From assembly GCA_013139905.1 (NCBI GenBank), contig WSZW01000171.1, forward strand, positions 1 through 14,748: 14,748 nucleotides of DNA, written 5' to 3'. Below the pieces are notes generated by a model. The model saw nothing but the letters and a program-made list of their open reading frames with translations. It did not search any database and was not told the origin of the DNA. Made by a program: the position numbers and the translations under genes. Source of the DNA: an archaeon. GTDB lineage: Archaea > EX4484-52 > B79-G9. Below are positions 5,640 through 12,243 of the stretch, in pieces (the stretch's first letter is position 1; every line of letters starts with the position of its first letter).

Positions 5640-6632
5640 TCAAACGCTAACAATCTTAGAATAAACAGCCTTGGATTGCCCAACAGTTTTCACATTTTTT
5701 ACGATGGCTCGCCCATCTGCAAAAAGAGCAATTTTCACATCGCCATCAACAACATGAAGAACATTACCTCGCAATTCAACATCCATGGTTTTTTTCAATT
5801 TTTTAAAAAACACCGATAAATCAAGTTTAACCAATTTAGCAGGCTTTATCTGATAAGAATCATTCCCGCAAAGAGCAACAACATCAGTTTTTTTACCCTC
5901 AAAATGCAAATATTTACCATTACACGCATTACAGTAAGAACGCATTTTAACATTTGCGTAAGTTCTTTCATGATTCCAAACATCAAAATAATAAAGCCCT
6001 AAAGATGGAGTTTTTCCCGTAAGTATTTTTATCGCCTCAACTACAACATGCGCCGCCAACTGCGTATTTGTAGAATTTAAAATCCCCGCAGTCTCACAAG
6101 TATCAAGTGTCCCCGGCATAATCTCTTTTTCAAAAATACACTCAAAACAAGCCGTTTTTTTAGGAATAATATTCATTGTAGTATAAGTAGTTCCAATTGC
6201 CGCAGAATAAATCCAGGGAATATTATTTTTCATACAAAAATCATTAATTAAACACCTGGTTTCCATATTATCTGTTCCATCAAGTATTAAATCAAAAGAC
6301 TTCAAAATACCAATCATATCTTTATCAATATCAGCCACAATAGAAGTTATTTTAGCAGACGAATCAATATCCACTAACTGTTTTTTAAGAGCATCCGCTT
6401 TAGCCATACCGACATCTTTTTCAAAATAGCTTTGCCGGGCCAAATTAGAAATCTCAACAAAATCTCTATCTATTAGAGTTATATTTTTTACACCTGCACG
6501 AACAAGCAAACCACAAAGAAGCGAACCAATAGCACCGACACCAATAACCGCAATTCTCTTTTTAGCAAGTATTTTCTGATCATTAATCGTTATCTTTCCT
6601 GTCGCAATTTGGCGAGAATATCTTTCAAACAT
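5640..6632 (-). CDS. E1-like adenylyltransferase (ThiF/MoeB/UbaA type)
   Basis: This 330-residue protein is an E1-like enzyme, a family that adenylates the C-terminal Gly-Gly of ubiquitin-like sulfur carriers (ThiS, MoaD, SAMP) so they can accept sulfur or be conjugated. The nucleotide loop is GVGAIGS (31-37), followed by Asp55, Asn63 and Arg66 in IDRDFVEISNLARQ, Lys78, and Asp118/Asp121 in ILDGTDN. Two CxxC pairs, CFEC (162/165) and CNAC (234/237), form the structural zinc site. Cys179 in DTCETAGIL matches the position that carries the thioester cysteine in some members. After residue 250 comes an extra C-terminal domain (CGNDSYQI ... FADGRAIV ... AVYSKIV) as found in several archaeal and bacterial relatives. 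It is the third gene of iscS-iscU-E1, 18 bp after iscU, tying it to sulfur transfer. No ubiquitin-like gene ending in Gly-Gly is visible in the window. Whether it acts on ThiS, MoaD or SAMP cannot be decided. Confidence 0.88.
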   Translation of the reverse strand: MFERYSRQIATGKITINDQKILAKKRIAVIGVGAIGSLLCGLLVRAGVKNITLIDRDFVEISNLARQSYFEKDVGMAKADALKKQLVDIDSSAKITSIVADIDKDMIGILKSFDLILDGTDNMETRCLINDFCMKNNIPWIYSAAIGTTYTTMNIIPKKTACFECIFEKEIMPGTLDTCETAGILNSTNTQLAAHVVVEAIKILTGKTPSLGLYYFDVWNHERTYANVKMRSYCNACNGKYLHFEGKKTDVVALCGNDSYQIKPAKLVKLDLSVFFKKLKKTMDVELRGNVLHVVDGDVKIALFADGRAIVKNVKTVGQSKAVYSKIVSV

Positions 6633-6650
6633 AAAAACAATTAGAATAGC

Positions 6651-7025
6651 TTATTTATTTAACTTTTCTCTATAATCATCAATTGCTTTTTTTAATGCAT
6701 CTGCAGCCAAATTAGAACAATGCAACTTAATTGGAGGAAGGCCGCCAAGATTTTCTACAATATCATCCTTAGTTATTTTTAATGCATCCTCAATAGTTAA
6801 ACCCTTCACAAGCTCAGTTATCATAGATGACGTTGCAATTGCAGCAGCGCATCCAAAAGTCTTAAATTTAATATCAGAAATAACATTATCTTTTACTTCA
6901 ATTGTAATTGTCATCATATCTCCGCACATAGGATTTCCAACATTACCCGTACCATCAGCATCTTTAATTTCACCAACATTTCTTGGATTTTTAAAATGAT
7001 CCATAACAGTATCTGAATATACCAT
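6651..7025 (-). CDS. iscU: Fe-S cluster scaffold protein IscU
   Basis: A 124-residue IscU/NifU-N scaffold on which [2Fe-2S] or [4Fe-4S] clusters are assembled from IscS persulfide and iron. All ligands are present: Cys34 and Asp36 in GNPMCGD, Cys59 in FGCAAAIA, and His102/Cys103 in LPPIKLHCSNLA. LPPIK (96-100) resembles the LPPVK site recognised by the HscA chaperone in bacteria, although no HscA or HscB lies in this window. The gene starts 8 bp after the iscS stop codon with a weak AGGTAAT Shine-Dalgarno-like stretch and is clearly co-transcribed. The length is normal for the family. Confidence 0.95.
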   Translation of the reverse strand: MVYSDTVMDHFKNPRNVGEIKDADGTGNVGNPMCGDMMTITIEVKDNVISDIKFKTFGCAAAIATSSMITELVKGLTIEDALKITKDDIVENLGGLPPIKLHCSNLAADALKKAIDDYREKLNK

Positions 7026-7033
7026 AATATTAC

Positions 7034-8209
7034 CTAATTCGCATTTAACGGACTTAAAGCCCTTAATTTCGCTATAATCTTTGGAAAAACCTCAAGTACA
7101 TAATCTATTTCTTCTTTTGTCGTATATCTACTTAAAGTAAATCGAATCGAACCATGACATATTTCAACCGGAAGACCAATAGCCTCTAAAACATGACTTG
7201 GTTTAAGACTGGTTGATGAACAAGCCGATCCCGTAGAAACTGCAATCCCTTGCATATCTAAATAAAGAAGAATAGATTCACCTTCAATATGCTTAAAAGA
7301 AATATTAACATTATTTGAATTTCTAGACACACCACGAGGACCATTTAAAATAACATGAGGTATACGTTTTTCAATACCATCAATCAATCTATCACGTAAA
7401 AACACAAGATTTTTTGTATATTCTTCTAAATCAACCAGATTTAATTCTACAGCTTTTGCAAAACCAACAATACCTGGCACATTTTCCGTTCCGGCCCTCA
7501 AATTTTTTTCATGAGACCCACCTAATTGCAATGATTTTAATTTTACACCGTTTCGAATATAAAGCGCACCAACGCCCTTAGGACCATGAATCTTATGAGA
7601 TGCAATACTCAAAAGATCTATTTTTGCAGACACCACATCAATTGGAAGTTTCATATAAGACTGAACCGCATCAACATGAAAATATGTATTTGGATTCTTT
7701 GTTTTTATAATATTTCCTATTGTTTCTATATCTTGAATTGTTCCAATCTCATTATTGGCATGAATTATACTTACCAAAATAGTATCTGCATTTATTGATT
7801 CTTCAAGTTGTTTTATATTTATGAAACCTTCATAATCAACATCAATAAAAAGAACTTCAAAACCTTGAGTTTTAAGTTTTTGTACCGTATTTTTAATAGC
7901 GGGATGTTCAATTTTTGTCGTAATTATTCGACCATCTTTTCTTGCCGCAGCAACACCGAAAACAGCAATATTATCCGATTCCGTACCGCCGGAAGTAAAA
8001 ATTATTTCTTCAGGATTTGCATTAATAGAATTCGCAACTATTTTCCTGGAATCATCCAGCGCTTTTTTAGCTTTTATTCCAAAACTATGAAGCGATGATG
8101 GATTACCATAAATTTCTGTAAAATAAGGAATCATCGCAGAAACCACTTCATCTAAAACGCGCGTTGACGCACTATTATCTAAATATACACTTTTTTTAAC
8201 CATAATCAT
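7034..8209 (-). CDS. iscS: Cysteine desulfurase IscS/NifS
   Basis: A 391-residue class V aminotransferase-fold enzyme that takes sulfur from cysteine, leaving alanine, and carries it as a persulfide. Visible motifs are YLDNSAST near the N-terminus, TSGGTESDN (72-80), His102 in EHPA, Asp180 in HVDAVQ, the PLP lysine Lys206 in SHKIHGPKG, GGSHEKNLRAGTEN (230-243), and the persulfide cysteine Cys330 in STGSACSS. The long loop around Cys330 is of the IscS/NifS type (group I) rather than SufS. In GGSHE a His replaces the usual Gln. ATG 8209 (or ATG 8203, two codons later) follows a TATA box at 8233-8243, so the mRNA is probably leaderless. A 15-bp dyad overlaps that promoter. It is the first gene of iscS-iscU-E1. 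Confidence 0.95.
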   Translation of the reverse strand: MIMVKKSVYLDNSASTRVLDEVVSAMIPYFTEIYGNPSSLHSFGIKAKKALDDSRKIVANSINANPEEIIFTSGGTESDNIAVFGVAAARKDGRIITTKIEHPAIKNTVQKLKTQGFEVLFIDVDYEGFINIKQLEESINADTILVSIIHANNEIGTIQDIETIGNIIKTKNPNTYFHVDAVQSYMKLPIDVVSAKIDLLSIASHKIHGPKGVGALYIRNGVKLKSLQLGGSHEKNLRAGTENVPGIVGFAKAVELNLVDLEEYTKNLVFLRDRLIDGIEKRIPHVILNGPRGVSRNSNNVNISFKHIEGESILLYLDMQGIAVSTGSACSSTSLKPSHVLEAIGLPVEICHGSIRFTLSRYTTKEEIDYVLEVFPKIIAKLRALSPLNAN

Positions 8210-8222
8210 AAACCCGCAATCT

Positions 8223-8237
8223 TATAACAGTGTTATA
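8223..8237. promoter_or_regulatory. 15-bp operator-like dyad TATAACAGTGTTATA in the isc promoter
   Basis: A perfect inverted repeat (TATAACA-G-TGTTATA) lying between and partly over the TATA box and the expected transcription start of iscS, a place where a bound protein would block transcription. The outer 12 bases are identical to the dyad at 3581-3595. Confidence 0.6.
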
Positions 8238-8243
8238 TATTAA
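8233..8243 (-). promoter_or_regulatory. TATA box of the iscS-iscU-E1 operon
   Basis: TTAATATATAA on the minus strand is centred about 29 bp before ATG 8209. The half-site of the dyad at 8223-8237 overlaps its downstream end. Confidence 0.5.
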
Positions 8244-8316
8244 CTTTTATAAAGATTATACAATCCGCCCAAAAATTAAAATAAAATATAATACAAACAA
8301 CCAAACATCATATCAC

Positions 8317-8339
8317 AAAAAAACTAAAAAACTAAAAAT
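8317..8339 (-). terminator. T-tract terminator after the deoxyribosyltransferase-like gene
   Basis: On the minus strand the stop codon is followed at once by three T runs (TTTTTAG TTTTTTAG TTTTTTTG) without a hairpin. This is the usual archaeal oligo-T terminator. It separates this transcript from the isc promoter downstream. Confidence 0.5.
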
Positions 8340-8782
8340 TATTTAATTTTCATTAAATCCTGATCAATAACTAGCGGCTTCATTCCAAGAATTTCTTCCT
8401 TATAACTCATTTCAGGAATATCATTAAATAAAAATAACTTTTTATTCAAATAAAATGCCATACCTAGCTCAATTAACGTATTAGCTCCGACATAATTTAT
8501 AATATTATTTTTATCATAATTTAAAATTAAAACAGCATCACACCATTCAACTTTGTAAAAATGAACCCGCATCGCTTCTTCTTTTCTATCCCAAATCCAA
8601 CTAGTATCGTCTGTTTCAGCTTTTCTTAACGAATAATATTGTTTAACCGGAATCATATTGCCATTTTCATCTTTAACTTCAAAAGGCGGTAATTTAACTT
8701 GATGACCCAATTGTTTTAATTTTTCCTTAACCTCAAGCATTTCAGCATAAAATGCAATACTGCCGCAAATCGTTATATTCAT
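8339..8782 (-). CDS. Nucleoside 2-deoxyribosyltransferase-like protein
   Basis: A 147-residue protein with the Rossmann-like fold signatures of the nucleoside 2-deoxyribosyltransferase-like superfamily. These are MNITICGSIAF at the start, a LGHQVKLPPFEV strand-turn (25-37), DAVLILN (82-88), and NYVGANTLIELGMAFYLNKK (96-115), in which Glu105 sits where the catalytic glutamate of the family lies. Members cleave or transfer N-glycosidic bonds of nucleosides or nucleotides, but many small relatives have unproven activity. It starts 26 bp downstream of RtcB on the same strand with a weak AGGT stretch upstream, so it may be the last gene of the RNA-ligase operon. Whether it acts on nucleotides left by RNA processing is unknown. 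Confidence 0.75.
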   Translation of the reverse strand: MNITICGSIAFYAEMLEVKEKLKQLGHQVKLPPFEVKDENGNMIPVKQYYSLRKAETDDTSWIWDRKEEAMRVHFYKVEWCDAVLILNYDKNNIINYVGANTLIELGMAFYLNKKLFLFNDIPEMSYKEEILGMKPLVIDQDLMKIK

Positions 8783-8808
8783 ATTTTAACCTAAATTAAA
8801 TCAAAAAC

Positions 8809-10293
8809 TCATCCTTTAATAACGCCCATCGGCACCATTCGAGCCACAAGAGACCCCAAACCGGCATCATGCGAAACACGCACAACCTCATCAATATCTT
8901 TATAAACCTGAGGTGCTTCTTCAACAATTCCTTTCCAAGACGCAGATTTAATCATAATACCTTTGGATTCAAGTTCACTTGCAACCGTCTCACTCCTAAA
9001 TTTCTTAACAGCGGCAAACCTGGACATAACACGCCCTGCGCCATGCGCCGTAGAACCAAAAGACAATTCTTCAGCCTTCTTAGTCCCGCGCAATAAATAG
9101 CTTGCAGTACCCATAGAACCCGGAATTATAACCGGCTGACCATATGCACGATAAATTTCCGGAATCTCAATGCGTCCAGGACCAAATGACCTTGTAGCCC
9201 CTTTCCTATGCACACAAACATTCATTTTTTCACCATCAACAACATGATTTTCCATCTTTGCCACATTATGACATACATCATAAATAATACTCATTTCCAT
9301 ATCTTTTGCAGTTCGCCCAAACACTTTTTCAAAAGACTCACGTATCCAGTGAGTTATCATTTGCCTATTTGACCACGCGTAATTCGCAGCACCGGACATA
9401 GCACTATAATAAGCAACCCCTAAATCGCTTGAGATCGGCGCATTTATCAATTCCCTGTCAAGAAGTCCGGCAAATCCATACTTATCTTCCATCTTTCGAA
9501 TATATTCCGATGCCACCTGATGACCAAGTCCTCGAGAACCGCAATGAACCATTAAAACAATCTGACCTTTTTTAGTAACCCCAAACGCATTTGATGTTTT
9601 TTCATCAATAATTTTATCAACACTTTGTATCTCTAAAAAATGATTTCCTGCACCCAAACTTCCAAGTTGTGGTTTTCCACGAGCAATAGCGCGAGCAGAT
9701 ATATCATTTGGGTCTGCCTTCATATATCCGTTTTCTTCCATCCGGTCTGTATCTTCCTTCCAGCCAAACCCTTGCTTTATAGCCCATTTAGCACCCTTTT
9801 CCAAAACTTCAATTGTTTCTTCTTCAGTAAACCGCACATTCGCCTTACCGCCCAAGCCCGCAGGCACATTAGCAAACATAGTATTTATGATTTCACGTTT
9901 TTTAGGCATCATATCCTCAACAGTCAAGTTCGTTTTTATCATTCGAACCCCGCAGTTAATATCAAAACCAACACCACCGGGACTTATAACACCATCTTTC
10001 TGTCGAAATGCAGCAACACCACCAATAGGAAAACCGTATCCCTGATGTGCATCCGGCATAGCAAGCGCATTTTTTACAATCCCCGGAAGCTGTGCCACAT
10101 TCACAATTTGAGAAATTGTCTTATCTTGTTTAATATTTGCCATCAAAATATCAGAAGCATACACCACAGCAGGAACATTCATCGCACCTTTTTTTGGAAT
10201 CTGCCACGTATTTGCATCTTTTTTTACAATACCAAAATCAGAAATTTGATTATCATTATTAATTACATTATTATTGTTATTATTAGAAACCAT
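8809..10293 (-). CDS. rtcB: RNA-splicing ligase RtcB
   Basis: RtcB joins RNA 2',3'-cyclic-phosphate (or 3'-phosphate) and 5'-OH ends using GTP and Mn2+, and is the tRNA exon ligase of archaea. With the start at ATG 10293 it has 494 residues. Metal and guanylylation residues are intact: Asp111 and Cys114 in GFDINCGVRM, His218 in LGAGNHF, His250 in VHCGSRGLGHQ, His342 in DVCHNV, the guanylylated His417 in GSTAHGAGR, and Lys493 near the C-terminus. No intein interrupts it. GGTGAT (10298-10303) is a perfect archaeal Shine-Dalgarno site 4 nt before ATG 10293; TTG and GTG codons further upstream overlap this site and are rejected. The first 16 residues are an unusual Asn-rich tract (NNNNNN at 4-9). 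It lies two genes downstream of archease, its known activator. Confidence 0.96.
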   Translation of the reverse strand: MVSNNNNNNVINNDNQISDFGIVKKDANTWQIPKKGAMNVPAVVYASDILMANIKQDKTISQIVNVAQLPGIVKNALAMPDAHQGYGFPIGGVAAFRQKDGVISPGGVGFDINCGVRMIKTNLTVEDMMPKKREIINTMFANVPAGLGGKANVRFTEEETIEVLEKGAKWAIKQGFGWKEDTDRMEENGYMKADPNDISARAIARGKPQLGSLGAGNHFLEIQSVDKIIDEKTSNAFGVTKKGQIVLMVHCGSRGLGHQVASEYIRKMEDKYGFAGLLDRELINAPISSDLGVAYYSAMSGAANYAWSNRQMITHWIRESFEKVFGRTAKDMEMSIIYDVCHNVAKMENHVVDGEKMNVCVHRKGATRSFGPGRIEIPEIYRAYGQPVIIPGSMGTASYLLRGTKKAEELSFGSTAHGAGRVMSRFAAVKKFRSETVASELESKGIMIKSASWKGIVEEAPQVYKDIDEVVRVSHDAGLGSLVARMVPMGVIKG

Positions 10294-10297
10294 TAAT

Positions 10298-10303
10298 ATC
10301 ACC
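10298..10303 (-). promoter_or_regulatory. Shine-Dalgarno site of rtcB
   Basis: GGTGAT on the minus strand, 4 nt before ATG 10293. It fixes the start and rules out the upstream TTG and GTG codons. Confidence 0.65.
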
Positions 10304-10350
10304 AATATTTAATTATAATTCAGAATTTTAAATATTTACAAACCAAACAC

Positions 10351-10851
10351 TCAAAAAAATCCACTAATCTTATGCTCTTTTTCCTCATGCCAAAGCCACA
10401 AAAGAAGAACCGCAACATCCATCCCCAAAAGTCCGCGAATGCCAATCGGAACAATATCAAACAAGTTTATTGCATATAGATAAGAACTAAACGGATAAAA
10501 CAAATTTACACCCCCGAGAATTATCAAATCCAATATAAGGTGCGTCCCGACACCAAAACCAAGTGCCAATGCATATTTATGGTCACTTTTCTTGCGCCGA
10601 AATATTTCTGCGGCAAAAATAAAAATTAAAAGAAACAATATATTATGCGTATACGGTCTAAAATTTGTAGTAACACCCGTAAATAATCCCTGCAAAATCA
10701 CAAAAACATTAATCACATCAGGCAAAATACCGCCAACACCCGCAGCAAAAATATATTTATTAGTCCATGCATGTTTGTGTTTCATGTAATGATCTCTAAT
10801 TAAATCCAATGTAATTATCGGAATTAAAATATGAGTTACAGCATATGGCAT
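10351..10851 (-). CDS. YdjM-type membrane protein, putative metal-dependent hydrolase
   Basis: A membrane protein of 166 residues beginning MPYAVTHILIP, typical of the YdjM/DUF457 family annotated as membrane-bound metal-dependent hydrolases. Candidate metal ligands are His7, Asp45 in GGILPDV, His69 in YTHNIL, and His104/Asp108 in THLILDL. Hydrophobic segments lie near 8-18, 35-58, 68-82, 95-112 and 141-154. I prefer ATG 10851: the preceding ATG 10854 lies directly next to GGTGAT, which also contains the archease stop TGA (10856-10858). The two genes are therefore translationally coupled. The family has no proven enzymatic role. Its place between archease and rtcB is notable but may simply reflect operon packing. 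Confidence 0.8.
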   Translation of the reverse strand: MPYAVTHILIPIITLDLIRDHYMKHKHAWTNKYIFAAGVGGILPDVINVFVILQGLFTGVTTNFRPYTHNILFLLIFIFAAEIFRRKKSDHKYALALGFGVGTHLILDLIILGGVNLFYPFSSYLYAINLFDIVPIGIRGLLGMDVAVLLLWLWHEEKEHKISGFF

Positions 10852-10855
10852 CATA

Positions 10856-11290
10856 TCACCTGTCAACAACAGCAGTTATTACCCACACGCCGTCTTTTTT
10901 TGCAATTTCCATCTCATTATAAGTTATCGCCTTTACAATACCGGAAACCTCATATTTTTTATTAATTTTATCCCCTAAAATAGTTGCCTTAAGTTCATAA
11001 GCACCTTTTTTTCGAGTAATTTTCATATTTTCAACTTTATGCAGCACAAAATTTTCAGTATCTAAAAAAAACAAAAGCTCATCTAAAAAATCAAAAAGAA
11101 GCGATTCTTTATTTTTCCCGGTAATTTTTATCTCTTTTTTTATTTTAGGCTCAACTAAATTAGTATTAACCATAATATCAAAAACAGCCAACGCAGAATT
11201 AGAAAATGCATCCTCTAAATTTTTCCCGTATGCCTTAAATTTCGCATCCGCAGTATGCTCAAAATATTCGTATTTTTTCATTTCAATCAT
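10856..11290 (-). CDS. Archease, activator of RtcB
   Basis: Archease stimulates RtcB by speeding guanylylation and turnover. The 144-residue frame shows the family marks: EHTAD (11-15), the acidic helix LLFDFLDELLF (64-74), VKAITYNEMEI (119-129), and a C-terminal VVDR with the conserved acidic residue. ATG 11290 overlaps the hydrolase stop codon as ATGA (11287-11290), a coupled start. ATG 11281 would remove three residues and is also possible. Archease and RtcB often lie together, and here only the YdjM-like gene separates them. Pairing with RtcB makes this assignment very secure. Confidence 0.93.
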   Translation of the reverse strand: MIEMKKYEYFEHTADAKFKAYGKNLEDAFSNSALAVFDIMVNTNLVEPKIKKEIKITGKNKESLLFDFLDELLFFLDTENFVLHKVENMKITRKKGAYELKATILGDKINKKYEVSGIVKAITYNEMEIAKKDGVWVITAVVDR

Positions 11291-12036
11291 TTCAAAAACC
11301 AATCTGCTATTCTTTCTTTTATTATTTTCCTGCTTTTTAAATCTTTAAAATCATGATCCATCTCATCAAAAATTTCCACATTAAACGTATTTGTTTGAGA
11401 TATAAATAATGGCATGATATATTCAACAGGCACAGTATCGTCTTTTTTACCGTGAATTATAAGTGCAGGAATTTTTAATTTAGAAACATCTAAAGTCAAA
11501 TCCATATCTTTTACCTCGTCAAAAAATTCTTTTGTAATTGTATATTTTTCAATATCCACTTTGCCGTTTAATTTTAAGTCATATATTTGCTCTTTTGAAT
11601 ACCACAATAAAAGCAATTTTTTCTGATTTAACGCAGACGCCAATAAAACAAGAGAAGAAACATTCTTATGCTCTTTTGCATACAAAACAGATATAACAGC
11701 CCCCAAACTATGTCCGACAAGACCAATATTATCAATGTTGATATTTTGTGTTTTCAAAAATTCAACAGCACAATCAAGATCATCAACCTCATTTTTTATA
11801 GAATAATCAGTATAGATTCCTTCAGAATCACCATGACCCGTAAAATCAAACCGGAGCACATAAAAATTATTGTCGCAAAGAAACCTCGCCGTATCAACAA
11901 ACATTTTTTGTGTCTTATTACCGCCAAACCCATGACACAGAATAATTGTCTTATCAGAAGTCTCAATTTTAGGCGTATGAAGAATACCAACTAATTGTAA
12001 TCCATTTTTATTTCTAAACGTAACCGGCGTTTCCAT
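11287..12036 (-). CDS. Alpha/beta hydrolase (serine esterase/lipase-like)
   Basis: A 249-residue single-domain alpha/beta hydrolase. The oxyanion segment HGFGG is at 35-39, the nucleophile Ser110 is in GHSLGA, the acid is probably Asp199 in HGKKDDTVP, and the base is His228 in MDHDF. There is no signal peptide, so it should act in the cytosol, on an ester or peptide substrate that cannot be deduced. It is the first gene of the run hydrolase-archease-YdjM-rtcB and overlaps archease by 4 nt. ATG 12036 has a TATA box (12058-12068) 27 bp upstream and no Shine-Dalgarno site, so the mRNA is likely leaderless. The promoter abuts the T-tract that ends the tRNA-Ser transcript. Confidence 0.9.
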   Translation of the reverse strand: METPVTFRNKNGLQLVGILHTPKIETSDKTIILCHGFGGNKTQKMFVDTARFLCDNNFYVLRFDFTGHGDSEGIYTDYSIKNEVDDLDCAVEFLKTQNINIDNIGLVGHSLGAVISVLYAKEHKNVSSLVLLASALNQKKLLLLWYSKEQIYDLKLNGKVDIEKYTITKEFFDEVKDMDLTLDVSKLKIPALIIHGKKDDTVPVEYIMPLFISQTNTFNVEIFDEMDHDFKDLKSRKIIKERIADWFLK

Positions 12037-12057
12037 GAAAATTAATTAACCAAGAAA

Positions 12058-12068
12058 GAATATAACTT
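12058..12068 (-). promoter_or_regulatory. TATA box of the hydrolase-archease-rtcB operon
   Basis: AAAGTTATATT on the minus strand is centred about 27 bp before ATG 12036. The first gene shows no Shine-Dalgarno site. Confidence 0.5.
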
Positions 12069-12070
12069 TT

Positions 12071-12083
12071 AAAAAAAATAAAA
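12071..12083 (-). terminator. T-tract terminator of tRNA-Ser
   Basis: The minus strand reads TTTTATTTTTTTT directly after the CCA end of the tRNA. Oligo-T stretches are the normal archaeal termination signal. Confidence 0.55.
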
Positions 12084-12168
12084 TGGCGCCGAGGGAGAGA
12101 TTTGAACTCCCGTGGGTTACCCCACACGCTTTCCAGGCGTGCGCTCTACCAGGCTAAGCGACCTCGGC
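12084..12168 (-). tRNA. tRNA-Ser (GGA anticodon), CCA encoded
   Basis: The minus strand folds as a class II tRNA. The acceptor stem GCCGAGG/CCTCGGC is perfect, and the D arm is GCTTAGCCTGGTAGAGC. The anticodon stem CACGC/GCGTG encloses the loop CTGGAAA, whose GGA (12132-12134) reads UCC/UCU serine codons. A long variable arm (TGGGGTAACCCA) follows, typical of tRNA-Ser. The T arm is GGGAG-TTCAAAT-CTCTC with one G-U pair. The discriminator is G and CCA is encoded in the DNA (12084-12086). There is no intron. The gene follows aEF1A and uS10 on the same strand, as in several other archaea. Confidence 0.96.
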
Positions 12169-12243
12169 TTGAAAAATAGATAAAATAAAACTTATTTTCA
12201 CTAAAACATTATACAACAGACTTTTTTAAATCTTTGTTGTTAT

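Noticed and set aside
5590..5643. Upstream ATG at 5643 adding 18 hydrophobic residues to the small membrane protein.
   Set aside because: It overlaps the E1 stop codon, and a TATA box at 5611-5620 lies inside this stretch, so the transcript should begin near ATG 5589.
5050..6632. A full archaeal ubiquitin-conjugation operon.
   Set aside because: No ubiquitin-like protein with a Gly-Gly end, E2 or JAMM protease is encoded here, and the E1-like gene belongs with iscS-iscU. Only the weaker zinc-protein association is reported.
9640..10296. A 218-codon plus-strand open frame opposite rtcB.
   Set aside because: It is a shadow of rtcB, whose frame has every catalytic residue. The opposite frame has no recognisable motif and no promoter.
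12213..12240. Imperfect inverted repeat ACAACAGA ... TCTTTGTTGT between the VTT gene and tRNA-Ser.
   Set aside because: The arms pair only with a 2-nt bulge and there is no T-tract in the right place, so it is not good enough to call a terminator or operator.
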